The notes: generated by a model not told the origin, from the sequence alone. Counted from the first letter of the stretch, positions 42,001 through 48,515 are shown. The stretch: 64,000 nt of DNA from Pyxicephalus adspersus (GCF_032062135.1 NC_092859.1:127870082-127934081), one strand, 5' to 3'. Numbers and translations: made by a program.

Positions 42001-44524
42001 GAGTTACTCTGAAGAATAAATATATCTCATGTTGGTTTCAGGAAATACTGTTGACTTATGAAGTAGAATTGTAGTTTTTCATGAGACAGTAATGCTCTAC
42101 TAGTGATAACTTTTAGCTTACGCATATTGAAATACTAACACAGCACTGACAAATTCCACAAATCTAAAGCAAAAATCTACATTCTTTTGAGCCATACTAG
42201 TCCTTTTTCAAGTCTTTAAAACTGGGCAATACTTTTTAAAAAAATAAAATAGTGCCCCATTAGGTTCTTAATATAAAAAAATCCCCTCAGGCTTTAATAT
42301 TCAGCTTCCATTTAGAGCTGTTCCCTGCATTACCTCTTTTTCAAAAGATGCCCATAGTCACCCAAGTTTTATGTCTCTCAAATTAGAAGACTCCTTAACC
42401 TCCCTAGCGGTTCATTTCTTTCCGGTTTTATGTCTAAAAGCGGTACATTGTTTTTCATGAAAATTTATTTTACAGTATAATATAATAGTATGAGTATAAT
42501 AAAGTTTGAAACACAAAATCATGTAAAAACAATAAATTGAATAAATTAAAAAATCTATATATTTGAAAAAAAAAATTTTTTAAATTAAAAAAAAAACAAA
42601 AAACATTATACTGTTACTATTATAATGTTAAAAAAAAAGGGTGCATTACCGCCCTCTTAATTCTCGATCGCACGGGTGATCAAGAATGAATAGGAGCACA
42701 CAGCCTCCTGGAATACCGTCACACATCCCGGGAGGCTCCTCACTGCTCCTTCTGCGCATGCCTGAGATGCCCTTTCATCAACAGGGCATGCTCAATGAGA
42801 TCGGCAAGTTTTTTGCCAATATACATCACCCGATCTTGGGCCAGCACAGTGCATGGTCGGGTGACATAGGAAGAAGAACAAGGAAGAAAAGAGGAGAAAA
42901 TGCTCCAGGCCGAAGATGGATACCAGGACAATGCGGGACCAAATAGAAGAGACCTGACGACTGACAGATCTGCGGGATTGAAGGTAAGTGGGATTTTATT
43001 GTTTTGGGTTAGTTTTGGCTTTACGTCTGCTTTAAGGGTGGGTTACCTTCCGCAGCTTCCTGTGTCAACTGCCTGCCCATTGGACAATAACTAAACATTA
43101 TTGCACGGCTCCGAGATCCGGATGAAGAACTTTGTTTGAAACATGTTGAGGAGGGACCAAGTTTGTTTCTGTGATACATTAGAGACTGTGATGAGTATTA
43201 ACCCTTAATTATTAACCCTTAATCGTGGGAAAACCGGTCATCAGCTTTAGAACATCTTAGTATACTGTCAACATCTATGCTGGACCAGGCAACCTAAATT
43301 GGTCGTCAAGGAATGGAAATAAGTTTCGAGGACTATGCAATGGAAGAAAACAAAACAGGGGCTTGTTTTTTGAGAAGGCCCACACTAAGCAACATTGTAA
43401 AAAATACAGCACCAAGTCTAGAGCAATGGCAGAGTGAACTACATCTCAGGTACTGTAGGAATTTTCAACACTGTCTGTGATACTCTTTTGAAAAGCTACA
43501 CTAGAGAAAGAATCTTTCACATGCTCTTACACAATGGAAATGTATTGATGTAGCGGGTGGAACCACAAAAAGCAGAGAAAGACCAGTAGTTGCCTTTGGA
43601 GTCCAAATCAGGGTCACCATCTGTCTAACTGTAAGCAAGTATTGTTCTCAGCAGGGCTTGTTTTAACATTTTTTTCTAGTGGTAAAACCTCTTTATCCTT
43701 TTTCTCTTTATCTATTTTTTCAGAGGTCAATGTCTACAACCAATGTCTGATTTTCAGTACAAAGCAGTGCAAACCAGCTTGATTCAGAGTTCAGTCTTAC
43801 CTGCTGCACCTGAAATCTTGCTACTGTGAAGCTTATTTTACAATGGTGGCATTTTCCTGGACCTTAAACGCTATGTTTTGATACTCATGTAAGCTATTGG
43901 ACGGCGGCACAGTTGGGGCCATCATAAAGCCACTACATGCAGCATCCGATGGCCAGCAAATGTCATGATCAACATGGTGGGGCTTTAAGAGGATTTTACA
44001 TATTCAGGGTTATAATAACTAATTAAATGCTGATATGTTGTCATGATCTATTCATCTATACTTACATCTGTTGCATGTTTTAATGATTGCAGTGGGATCC
44101 ACACATTGCCTAACAAGGAGTCTCGAATCCAACCAGATTTCCACACTTGTACAAGGAGACCACCATGTGTATCACTGAGGTCACTGAAAGAATACACAAA
44201 AATGTAGTGAGACATCAAGATTTTACATTTATACTGACTATAAGGAACATTAATATCCACCCACTGTTTTTCTTCTGTATCTGGCTGTCACCCTATATAC
44301 AGCTGAAGCCCAATTATACTTAGTCCTCTTCTCAGGCCTCTCTCCCCAGGGCTCTCTCCCCAGGCCTCTCCCCCCAGGCCTCTAGAGGAAGTTGCTAACC
44401 CAAACCCACTGCATTTGTGCTAAGATATAATATGTATTATTTTTCCTACCCTTTCCTGAAATTATTAATGGTTGTTCTGCAAATTGATATAGCTTAGTAA
44501 ATACAAATTAATGCTGAACTCTAG

Positions 44525-44563
<39 letters not shown>

Positions 44564-47500
44564 TTCAATATCCACAAAATATATATTAACCTACAAAAGT
44601 AACAGTGACATAATCACTGTGGTATGCAAAGTCTAGGCAGGAAACAGGGCTGTGGAGAGGACCCAGCAGGTCCACACACTGCAGATTGCTTGTGGAAAAC
44701 TACAAGGGGGTGGATACAAGACCAGCTCTGTGCATGAAGAAAGTGCTCTAGTGATTTGGTCTTGATTTCAGGAAGCTCCTACACACAGGCAATAATTTAC
44801 ATCGCCTAGATCTGAATGGAATACACAAAGCACATCAAGATTCCAATCTGAATACACTACTTATTCCAGAGTTAAGCTTACAATTGGATATCTAATGGTA
44901 TTGATCTTTAAGTGCATATGATTTAAACATAGATAGATAATAAATGTAGTCAACATGTTATATGCCAATTGGAGTTGCTGGTTTGGTCACAACACTGACC
45001 AAAGTGTGTATACTATACACCCTCAGGTTTTCTGACTTCACGATTCTACCATCACTGCCATCATCTGAATATTACTTTCTGTGTTTCCTGTTCCTGTAAT
45101 TTGCAGTAGGACAACTTACAAGAAGTAGTCTTGCTCCCAGCATGGATCAGAGCCAGGTCTGGGTACAGTAACACTTTGCAGGCTGTGTACCTTGATTATG
45201 ACATAGGTGCTGGCAGTACCTGTAGGAACAAATATACATATAACTGTCCATTTTCATTATTAACAGCTATTAGGGGTAGGCAGGTAATATGTATTACAAC
45301 CTATAAAAATAACTGTATTTGAGAAATACTATATTAGTGATCGGACATAATACACAAAATATTTTTTTGTATAATGAGCATACTTTGTAACTAAACATTC
45401 CCTGAAGGCCGCTATTGCTGACCAGTTGTCTGGCTGTTCATTGGAAACCATGGTTTCAGTGCTTTCTGAATCCCCAGCCCAATGCAAGAATGTGGATCAG
45501 GAAAGTAAAAAAAAAATCCAAACTTCTGCCTTTACTGCATTTATTTCCCAAGCAGTGTTGTCAGATTGCAAGTATAATGACTTCTGCTTTTATTAGGTCA
45601 TACATTTCCAACCTCATAAACCCGCTACAAAATGTATTATGTCAAAGAAAGAATTTTTGATTTAATACATACCTGATATTTCATGAAAATGTCCTCTTTT
45701 CACTGGACAGAAAAACAGAAATAACAAGAAAAGAAAACATGAGAATTTGTTGCACAAATATAGATTTATTGGACCCGATTTATTAAAGCTTTCCAAGATT
45801 GGGGAGGATAGACTATCATGGGAGAATCTGAGGGATCCAGCAAACCTGGATTAAACTCCTTGAGTGGTATAAATAATGAGGATTTTTAAATGAAAAAGTG
45901 GTACATTTAAAAATACTCATTATTTTAAATTTCTCACCTGGTCCCGCCTACCATCCCCACCCTCCAGCCCCCCGGCTGGCATCTGCTTCCCCTGGCCTCG
46001 CGTCCACAATGTTCACAGGCCAGGGACACAGATGCCGCCATCTGTGTAGCTTGGCAATGCCGGCATCTATGTAGCCTGGCGAAGCCCGGCCAGCATCACT
46101 GGAGGATGCCGTGGGCACTGTTGGAGGACACCGCTGGAATGTGGGAACCAGGTAAGACTTTAAAACTCACTGACAATTTCACCCCGAGTGTGGCTAAGGG
46201 TTACCGCTTTTGGCACTGAGAATTAACCCCAAGCCACACTCAGGAATACCGCCAAGGAGGTTAATGGCAAATGTTTCAAATGTTTGTACTGCATCAGGTT
46301 TTTCTTTGATTGTCTATCTTCTGCAGTCTTGAAGAGCTTTAATAAATCAGGCGTATAACATCTAAAAAATATTTTAGAGTATGTTCATTTAACAAGTCGC
46401 CTCAATGAGCAAAGGGCATTATTCCAAAGCAACCAATCAGATCACATCTTTTCAAACTAACCTGGGTACAAACTAGAAAACTTGACACCCTGCAATAAAT
46501 ATTTGACATAATTCAAGTAAATGTTACTGCATACACAAAATGGCCCATCAAAACTTTATTCCCATGCCAAAAGTTGTAGGATTTCATAAAATGCTCCTTT
46601 TTAGAGGAAGCTAATTGTGGATGTTTGTTCAAGGAACACATGTTCCAGCATTCATATAACCATTTTTTTTTTTGCAGAGATGCAGGTGAAGATAGAAGAC
46701 ATTGCTGCACAGAGCATCCCTATCAACTCCAACTACCAAGTACAGATTAAGGATTCACAGAGCAGTACACCAATATCTAGCAAATTAATTATTCCAAATA
46801 TACTTCCAGCATTCTGACCTTACTTATGCCTCAAATTAAAGACACAGTTATGCCCTGATTTATTTTTATTAGCTTTGGAAAGAATAGGTTATACTTAAAT
46901 CAGTTATTACTCCTTTATAGGGCTCTGCTGGACTAAGTTCAAATGGTCAATGGGAATTGTTGTTCCTGGGCAGCTCTTGGTGGCTGCCAGACTTTATTAA
47001 CTAGTATATGAATATATGACAGCAGCAAGCAGTGGGCAGGATTCATCTCTCACTAGTGCCCCCTATAGACAACAGTAGCTCATACTGGGGGCACAATTCC
47101 TGGAGAAACCTCATCCATTATGTAGATTCTCCATCACTTCCTGTTCTGACATGACTTTTACCAGACAGGAAGTAAACGGAAAATCTACAACAGGAAAAAA
47201 AAAATAACAGAGGTTCTGGAATTCCCCTTCTTAACTTAAAAAAACACATATTTACTTGTATCTATGATGCTATTAGAGAAATTCCCTCCCACTTTTAGAC
47301 AGGTAATAAATGAATCTAACGGCATAAAAATATTTGCTACAAACATTGGCAATTTATACTGAGTGACGATGACAATCTAAAATTACTATGTTGCTACTTT
47401 AAAACATAAAATGCTAAGCAGATAATCAATAGTTACATCTCTTGCCACCTGCTATGCCAATCTCTGTTGTATTAAAGAAAAAAAACAGGAGAATATTCAG

Positions 47501-48515
47501 AATCCAAAAATTGTAGAAAAGCTTCCTTTTATAAATGTAAAGTGTATTTTATGCTTAGACTTTTTAGTTTTTTTTTGGTATCATGGGTGTAGGCAAATGA
47601 CACAGCCCAGCCAGCCACAGTTCATTATACAGACCATAAAAATTGATAATGAAAGATGATTGGTTAAACAAACATTGCTTCTTTTTCACACAACTGTTAC
47701 TTTCTATCCTTCTCAAATGAACAAATAGAATGATTTAAAGCCTGAGTGAAAGGTTTAGTGAAAAAAAAAAGATAATGTAATGTTTAAATAATATATGTTA
47801 ATAGAGGTGTATATATCCACCCAAAATCATGGGCAAATGAGGAGGAAAGAGGGAAAAAATGGACGTGGATCTTAAATCAAAGATCATCCCTTTTCATTTT
47901 TACATGTGTGCAAATACTGAAAATTTTAGTTAAATGAAGAACTGCAGAATCTCCTATATACTAAGCATGGGCATCCTGAAAAATGGGAAATATTATGGTT
48001 AACCTCCTTTGATGCACACTACCAGTTCTTGACATGAATGCCAAAATTTCCTGAAATGCAACCTTATATAGAAAACCTGCTACCCAAAGGTACTTGTATG
48101 TTTTTGTTTTCCATTTTGGTCCATTTAAAGCATAACGGAAAACCTTTGTTCACAGCTGTGCAATCATTGGCAAAGGAAGAATACTTTAATGAGACTGACT
48201 TATGATAAACCAGCAGCTGGACAGATAACATACTCCAAGTTACCAGTGCGAGTTAGAAAATAAAAGCTGACAACCAGCTGCTTTATATGGGCGACAGCTC
48301 TGGCTTTTCTGTATTCCACTTTTCAATAATCACAAAAAAAACTATTGTATGATTGAAGGGGACCGGAATACAGAAATGTAGTAATGGTAACACTAACAAC
48401 TAATAAGAATTTTTTTTAATAAATAAGCAGAAAGGCTTTTTCCTTCCATTGAAGGAGATCTGCCCATGTAATAAATTGTTGATTATACTTTACCTTTCAC
48501 ACACAGCAGCACCAT
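471..48515 (-). CDS. unc-13-like gene, N-terminal part (7 exons, 194 codons)
   Basis: Spliced minus-strand gene reconstructed by eye. All six introns are GT/AG, exon phases agree at every junction, and the frame stays open from the ATG at 48515 to 471, where it leaves the window. Residues 1 to about 130 form a C2 domain laid out like the Munc13/UNC13 C2A domain: start MVLLCVKVKRGHF, then STYVIIKV, DPCWEQDYFF, GLLVQVWKSGWIRDSLLG, VWIPLQS, EGSGEWWTL and SPTLHEILLDLFF. UNC13 proteins prime synaptic vesicles, and their C2A domain homodimerises or binds RIM; that role is known for the family and not shown here. Residues about 131-194 are not recognised. Identity to UNC13A/B in the C2 region looks only moderate, so this may be a divergent paralog. 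The MUN domain, C1 and C2B would lie beyond the left edge, if present. Extra exons inside the long introns cannot be excluded. Confidence 0.82.
801..1336. other. assembly gap (536 N)
   Basis: Run of N inside intron 6. Open frames spanning it are artefacts. Confidence 1.
1337..3239. other. intron 6, unique-looking AT-rich sequence
   Basis: No coding pattern, repeat family or RNA gene recognised. The bases left of the first gap (538-800) are likewise plain intron. Confidence 0.5.
3240..3460 (-). repeat. fragment of the TTAA-element family
   Basis: Contains 'cagccggcgactgcagag' and several 'attttgtattgaatt' stretches. It is the reverse-orientation relative of the 'cttattttgtattgaatgc...gccggcggatt' part of the complete element at 21217-21766. 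It is followed by an AT-rich microsatellite-like run (3450-3490). The ends are not clear. Confidence 0.4.
3706..4790 (+). pseudogene. decayed copy A of an unidentified transposon-like zinc-binding protein
   Basis: Translated pieces include NVFCYICGEYSQQKQRRNIT, EFVKQAYLAY, MVWREPKNHHNDCYFCAVN and, after an interruption, NPGVSSGSEYEG and VYRTREVTLLPYF. They match copy B at 25480-27070 almost word for word. Copy A lacks the segment between KLGDQSKYWA and MVWREPK, which in copy B carries the second CxxC pair. It is split by a repeat at about 4073-4411 and has stops and frame changes. The protein has CxxC pairs (CYIC, CYFC) typical of zinc binding. I have seen this family only as multicopy, transposon-like genes and cannot name it or point to a DDE triad. 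Confidence 0.6.
4073..4411 (+). repeat. frog interspersed repeat inserted in copy A
   Basis: Starts 'attattacacaatatttac', continues 'catattacacagtgctgtac', 'gctcacaatctaatg' and 'gaggaaactggagtacccag', and ends 'ctgagccaccgtgcagccca'. The same layout recurs at 7384-7450, 16727-16850 and 52578-52905. Non-coding. It interrupts the protein reading of the surrounding pseudogene. Confidence 0.65.
4791..5389. other. intron 6, no recognised feature
   Basis: No coding or repeat signal that I can name, apart from short A/T runs. Confidence 0.4.
5460..6180 (+). pseudogene. LINE ORF1 remnant
   Basis: An ATG opens MPRKGKTLARAQTEEKARLC and stops after 28 codons. Pro/Ser-rich open pieces continue in other frames to about 6180. 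A basic N-terminus just after the 5' leader fits a LINE nucleic-acid-binding ORF1. The ORF1 assignment depends on position, because no clear RRM or coiled coil survives. Confidence 0.4.
7033..7810 (+). pseudogene. LINE APE endonuclease domain, broken
   Basis: Reads MQALKVVLLNVKGFTS, then VVFL(stop)ETHFLSHKIP, ATIYAPKTNQIFF, and after the inserted repeat ILGKDFNN, STRDFTYYS and LSDHAPIELG. These are the standard endonuclease blocks (LNVxG, ETHF, NVYAP, GDFN, SDHxP). The catalytic Glu of ETH and the Asp-His of SDH are visible. A TAG stop sits one codon before ETH, and the repeat at 7384-7450 splits the domain. Confidence 0.75.
7384..7450 (+). repeat. frog interspersed repeat, 5' fragment
   Basis: 'attattattattattaaaca' followed by 'tatatagcgccaacatatta' and 'cgcagcgctgtgcaataatg'. 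It lies inside the LINE endonuclease between the YAP block and the GDFN block, so it inserted after the LINE arrived. Confidence 0.6.
8017..8345 (+). pseudogene. LINE reverse transcriptase, N-terminal part
   Basis: Encodes HITVIPKEGKDPTTWASYRP, ISLLNVDVKLYAKILA and HPDQMSFVPKQ, then after a stop DAEEVFDRVNW. These are RT blocks 1-4 of L1/Tx1-type elements (IPKxGKDP, YRPISLLN, DAExAFD). The aspartate of the DAExxFD box is present. The stop before it and the loss of the downstream YxDD region show that the copy is dead. Confidence 0.8.
8690..9010 (+). pseudogene. LINE ORF2 C-terminal segment
   Basis: Reads MYLMFPEASDICWRCSEEQG, FLHVFWECPRIRPFWEKVHR. The CWRC...HVFWEC pattern is the Cys/His motif near the C-terminus of L1/Tx1 ORF2 proteins. 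The sequence is open for about 120 codons from 8777, but only up to about KKVY does it look like LINE protein. Confidence 0.7.
9127..9330 (+). repeat. 142-bp tandem duplication
   Basis: 'ctagtcagttttgttaaatt' and 'gtcagcagtca' occur at 9129 and again at 9271, followed both times by 'tagtg...tatattgtgt'. Non-coding. Confidence 0.65.
9402..9720 (+). repeat. tandem array, 84-88-bp unit, four copies
   Basis: 'gttcctatttaccaaagaag' starts at 9402, 9489 and 9573, and a slightly altered copy starts at 9661. Each is followed by 'aaatttctg...ctactgtaaaataaatacag'. Two more units lie at 10423 and 10511. Confidence 0.75.
9721..10394. other. interruption within the tandem array
   Basis: Two parts. 9721-10050 is C/T-rich and resembles the pyrimidine-rich text of other frog repeats. 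10051-10394 has an open minus-strand frame of 91 codons (KVKDFKTGKAVQGAKLFFG) with no recognised relative. No mobile-element ends found. Confidence 0.35.
10395..10550 (+). repeat. two further units of the 84-88-bp array
   Basis: Units start at 10423 and 10511, 88 bp apart, with the same 'ttcctat..accaaagaagac' core as 9402-9720. Confidence 0.7.
10554..11100 (+). repeat. tandem array, 140-144-bp unit, about 3.5 copies
   Basis: 'gacgatg' starts units at 10554, 10694, 10838 and 10979. Each unit carries 'cccagctct', 'ccagttacca', a CTG/CTC-rich stretch and 'ctgtcagtactccattcac'. Frames stay open on both strands only because the unit repeats. No protein is supported. Confidence 0.75.
11101..12599. 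other. intron 6, no recognised gene
   Basis: C/T-rich sequence to about 11800, then AT-rich sequence. Nothing codes. Confidence 0.4.
12600..12690. repeat. imperfect hairpin repeat
   Basis: 'gtgaacaggcaagtaa...tgcagaagg' is followed at once by the inverted 'ccttctgcaataaataacct' and 'gcctgttcac'. Arms are about 35 bp. Related text occurs at 22755-22830 and 55105-55215, so this is probably a small dispersed snap-back repeat. Confidence 0.55.
12855..12918 (+). repeat. short tandem duplication
   Basis: 'tatagtttttatgatgatca' plus 'agctaa' occurs twice in a row, differing by one T. Confidence 0.6.
12919..15809. other. intron 6, mostly unassigned
   Basis: Contains a C10 run near 14178 and C-rich text at 14140-14450 that may be an old repeat. 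Open frames here have no protein-like features. Confidence 0.35.
15810..16241. mobile_element. CpG-dense TIR element, copy 1
   Basis: 432 bp with inverted ends. The left end 'aagctacgtacacacttcca' matches the reverse complement of 'tggaagtgtgcacgcacctt', and both continue into 'att.ttatcgtt'. TA lies at both borders, consistent with a TA duplication but also with the TIR sequence itself. The interior is built of repeated ACGAACGATCG-type palindromes. There is no ORF of substance, so it is a non-autonomous DNA transposon. The copy at 53501-53929 is nearly identical. Confidence 0.8.
16242..16726. other. intron 6, no recognised feature
   Basis: Plain AT-rich sequence. No coding pattern. Confidence 0.4.
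16727..16850 (+). repeat. frog interspersed repeat, 5' part
   Basis: 'attattattagccagtattt', 'gacatattacgcagcgcttt' and 'ggggcttacaatctaaattt' match the first third of the 4073-4411 repeat. Confidence 0.65.
16851..20144. other. intron 6, no recognised gene
   Basis: AT-rich, with a G10 run at about 18892. No exon with plausible splice sites and no named repeat found. Confidence 0.4.
20340..21135 (-). pseudogene. Tc1-type transposase remnant (transposon A)
   Basis: The C-terminal piece (20546-20340) reads NVLEWPGQNPDPNATEIVWK, the diverged form of the WPxxSPDLNPIExLW block that holds the last catalytic acidic residue of Tc1 transposases. It ends IGAQEGHTKY. Degraded pieces of the N-terminal and central domain lie up to about 21135 in other frames. 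Much of the central catalytic region is missing. Confidence 0.7.
21217..21766. mobile_element. TTAA-flanked MITE nested in transposon A
   Basis: Flanked by TTAA on both sides, with inverted ends 'ttaacctccctagcggt' and 'acctctagggaggttaa'. Removing it joins 'tttactatg' to 'tgtatcatttg' in the host Tc1. TTAA target duplication suggests mobilisation by a piggyBac-like transposase. No ORF. Relatives at 42395-42640 and 45851-46264 and a fragment at 3240-3460. Confidence 0.8.
21872..22840. other. intron 6, no recognised gene
   Basis: AT-rich. A weak relative of the 12600 hairpin repeat lies at about 22755-22830, and an A16 run at about 22675. Confidence 0.4.
23096..24661 (-). pseudogene. Tc1-type transposase, disrupted (transposon B)
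   Basis: An ATG at 24661 opens the HTH region. The best-preserved block is 24270-23956 (NILWTDETKINLYHNGGKKK, VWRRHGTAHDPKH, GGGSVMAWACMAA). Downstream are degraded DND and TAKATQEF near 23960 and QSPDLNPIE at 23854-23880, so remnants of all three catalytic positions (DDE) are visible. The frame is broken several times, the sequence before DND is deleted, and the last 25 or so codons (ending GFSTKY) are cut off by the insertion at 23172-23739. The enzyme would cut and paste DNA at TA sites. This copy is dead. Confidence 0.8.
23172..23739. mobile_element. hAT-like non-autonomous insertion in transposon B
   Basis: Lies within the transposase 3' end, between 'tgctgggt' (23164-23171) and 'tactgggt' (23740-23747), an 8-bp duplication with one mismatch. 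Ends 'gtcacaaatccctgcag' and inverted 'ctgcaaggcag...ctactgtga' are partly complementary. C/T-rich interior with no convincing protein. The 8-bp duplication suggests the hAT superfamily. Confidence 0.65.
25022..25479. other. intron 6, no recognised feature
   Basis: AT-rich spacer between transposon B and copy B. The open frame of copy B extends back to 25415, but those codons look non-coding. Confidence 0.4.
25480..27070 (+). pseudogene. copy B of the unidentified transposon-like zinc-binding protein
   Basis: Open from about 25415 to 26218. It reads NVFCYVCGEKFQQTQRRNIT, FGIKLGDQDKYWAPHMVC, KTCVECLHQW, MVWREPKYHHNDCYFCVVN and VSSGSEYEGSVSSN. After a frame change near 26175 it continues with CYASIPIGHSTKLKS, WSICVDLKVVTFLLEKQSGY, TKYPCFICFWDSSAKQDHWK, NIINEPMVDKAKVIPPPLHI, then MSIKVHYLHSHLQTFPENLG and EEQGERFHQDIKVMEERY. 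CxxC pairs (CYVC, CKTC, CYFC) suggest an N-terminal zinc module. The C-terminal half has conserved acidic and His residues but no fold that I can name. At least one frameshift and several stops. It is fuller than copy A, and both seem to derive from a multicopy element. Confidence 0.6.
27071..27941. other. intron 6 sequence next to exon 6
   Basis: AT-rich. No named repeat or coding pattern. Confidence 0.4.
27942..28062 (-). CDS. unc-13-like exon 6 (candidate)
   Basis: Acceptor 'ggatgttataacag' with a weak pyrimidine tract, donor AGCAAG|gtatga, 121 nt. The first two bases complete the split Asp codon left by exon 5, giving AEPYDGTIEDQDTN. The rest is acidic and Ser-rich (ASSDSLEVCPSSQK) and ends FILSTIRNEA. 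I do not recognise it. It lies 12 kb from exon 5, so the assignment rests on phase, splice sites and an open frame. Confidence 0.6.
28063..31619. other. intron 5, unassigned
   Basis: AT-rich with T-runs at 29648 and 30190-30270 and a G-rich patch at 29190-29205. No exon or named repeat recognised. Confidence 0.4.
31620..32300 (+). repeat. possible 3' end fragment of a related YR retrotransposon
   Basis: A G-rich block without A/T runs passes into 'ttatttaaagttatctttaa', 'aataaatgactgcttgtgg' and 'ggttaaagggggagaacc'. The 3' end of the Ngaro-type element has the same succession: repeated TTATTTA, 'aataaacggctgcttgcc', 'gggttaaaagggggagg'. No coding sequence is left. Confidence 0.4.
32925..33330 (+). 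repeat. 68-bp minisatellite, three units, split by a palindromic repeat
   Basis: 'aagaccataaggtagaagtc' type units start near 32926, 32994 and 33285, each followed by 'tta.ttactt' and 'agtatggat.aaga'. The second unit is broken by the palindrome at 33039-33265. Confidence 0.6.
33039..33265. repeat. palindromic MITE copy 1
   Basis: Ends 'gggcctgaattataaaagc' and 'gctttaataaataggccc' are inverted. Inside, 'ctccaaggct.cagaggata' mirrors 'atcctctccaggcttgg'. About 227 bp, almost entirely self-complementary. Same family at 45771-46352 and 62108-62335. Confidence 0.7.
33331..36221. other. intron 5, unassigned
   Basis: G/C-richer patches at 33780-34120 (with a G12 run near 34110) and 34480-34660 look like old frog repeats. 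No family ends seen. AT microsatellite-like text at 35690-35735. Confidence 0.35.
36222..36488. repeat. TIR repeat ending in 'tctgctttaa'
   Basis: Left end 'tttaaagcagaaatatagct' is the inverse of the right end 'agcgggtttagttctgcttt'. Interior of about 230 bp has 'gatggccaaagattgt' and 'agaagatggcgg'. Non-coding MITE. A relative occupies 42660-43034. Confidence 0.65.
36489..38936. other. intron 5, unassigned
   Basis: Includes a short CA-rich tract (37980-38010). No exon or mobile element recognised. Confidence 0.4.
38937..39010 (+). repeat. compound microsatellite (TA)17(GA)20
   Basis: A TA run (38937-38970) passes directly into a GA run (38971-39010). Confidence 0.95.
39290..39795 (+). repeat. 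degenerate minisatellite, about 40-bp unit
   Basis: 'gtagtgcatctcagtg', 'gtagtggatttcagtg', 'gtagtgcttgtcagtg', 'gtagtgtgtatcagtg', 'gtagtgcatcttggtg' and 'gcatctcagtgcag' recur, separated by 'cagtgacaataagtaag'-like text. Confidence 0.6.
39796..40031. other. intron 5 sequence next to exon 5
   Basis: AT-rich. No named repeat. Confidence 0.4.
40032..40155 (-). CDS. unc-13-like exon 5, end of C2 domain
   Basis: Acceptor 'attatattgtctcag', donor CATATG|gtaagtg, 124 nt. Encodes EGSGEWWTLYSEVISNG, then SEVCGIKSPTLHEILLDLFF and AEPY. UNC13 proteins carry EGPGEW, ICGTKxPTxHxILLDTRFELP at this point. The first 40 codons extend the C2 domain without a gap or stop. Confidence 0.88.
40156..42394. other. 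intron 4, unassigned
   Basis: AT-rich. No coding or repeat signal that I can name. Confidence 0.4.
42395..42640 (+). mobile_element. TTAA-family element, 5' half
   Basis: Matches 21217-21430 almost base for base ('ttaacctccctagcggttca', 'ttcatgaaaatttattttac', 'aaacacaaaatcatgtaaaa') and then stops in an A/T run. The right end with 'agggaggttaa' is absent. Confidence 0.7.
42660..43034 (+). repeat. G/C-rich repeat ending in 'gtctgctttaa'
   Basis: 'cgatcgcacgggtgatcaag', 'ctgcgcatgcctgagat' and 'gaagatggataccagg', ending 'ggctttacgtctgctttaag' like the right end of 36222-36488. The left end is not preserved, so the boundaries are approximate. Confidence 0.4.
43035..44065. other. intron 4, unassigned
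   Basis: No recognised feature before exon 4. Confidence 0.4.
44066..44183 (-). CDS. unc-13-like exon 4, C2 core
   Basis: Acceptor 'gtgtattctttcag', donor ACAGAT|gtaagtat, 118 nt. Encodes DLSDTHGGLLVQVWK and then SGWIRDSLLGNVWIPLQS. This aligns with the [24 protein letters not shown] block of UNC13 C2A. The exon ends in phase 0 after HATD. Confidence 0.88.
44184..45119. other. intron 3
   Basis: Contains a short repeat of 'caggcctctctccccag' type (about 44332-44385, four units) and a (TA)17 run at 44528-44561. Otherwise plain. Confidence 0.6.
45120..45219 (-). CDS. unc-13-like exon 3, C2 beta strands
   Basis: Acceptor 'ttgttcctacag', donor CTTCTT|gtaagt, 100 nt. Encodes GTASTYVIIKVHSLQSVTV followed by PRPGSDPCWEQDYFF. 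The pattern xTYVxxKVxxxxSxTV...PxWEQD is the signature of the UNC13 C2A domain, where the family has Ser-Trp in place of Cys-Trp before EQD. Confidence 0.85.
45220..45672. other. intron 2, short and unique-looking
   Basis: 453 bp between exons 2 and 3. Nothing recognised. Confidence 0.6.
45673..45702 (-). CDS. unc-13-like exon 2 (30-nt micro-exon)
   Basis: Acceptor 'ttctgtccag' is preceded by a pyrimidine tract, and the donor is ATCAG|gtatgt. It adds VKRGHFHEIS and the first base of a Gly codon. UNC13 proteins have a comparable short VKRAKF-like stretch after the initial strand. The exon is too small for ordinary gene finders and is supported mainly by its phase fit between exons 1 and 3. 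Confidence 0.78.
45771..46352. repeat. palindromic MITE copy 2, carrying a nested element
   Basis: Left half 'cgatttattaaagctttcca' to 'ccagcaaacctggattaa', right half 'ttaatggcaaatg' to 'gaagagctttaataaatcag'. The two halves are separated by a TTAA element. Confidence 0.7.
45851..46264. mobile_element. TTAA-flanked MITE nested in palindrome copy 2
   Basis: Flanked by TTAA, with ends 'ttaaactccttgagtggtat' and 'ataccgccaaggaggttaa'. The right part 'cccgagtgtggctaagg' and 'ccacactcagg' parallels 'cccgagtcacactcggggg' in 21217-21766. GC-rich centre. No ORF. Confidence 0.75.
46353..48493. other. intron 1, right part
   Basis: Mostly AT-rich and unassigned. A patch at 47030-47230 ('cacttcctgttctgacatga', 'caggaagtaaac') resembles text near 50930-50990 and may be a dispersed repeat. 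Confidence 0.4.
48494..48515 (-). CDS. unc-13-like exon 1, coding part
   Basis: Encodes MVLLCVK plus the first base of codon 8 (22 nt). The ATG sits in 'gggaaATGg', with purines at -3 and +4. An in-frame TGA lies eight codons upstream, which fixes this start. The donor is AAAG|gtaaag. UNC13A/B begin with a very similar MSLLCV stretch. The 5' UTR must continue to higher coordinates, but its end is not visible. Confidence 0.8.

Noticed and set aside
46660..46817. Plus-strand candidate terminal exon after 'ttttttttttgcag' (MQVKIEDIAAQSIPIN...)
   Set aside because: A good acceptor and an open frame to a stop, but it is isolated, inside intron 1 on the opposite strand, and has no partner exon.
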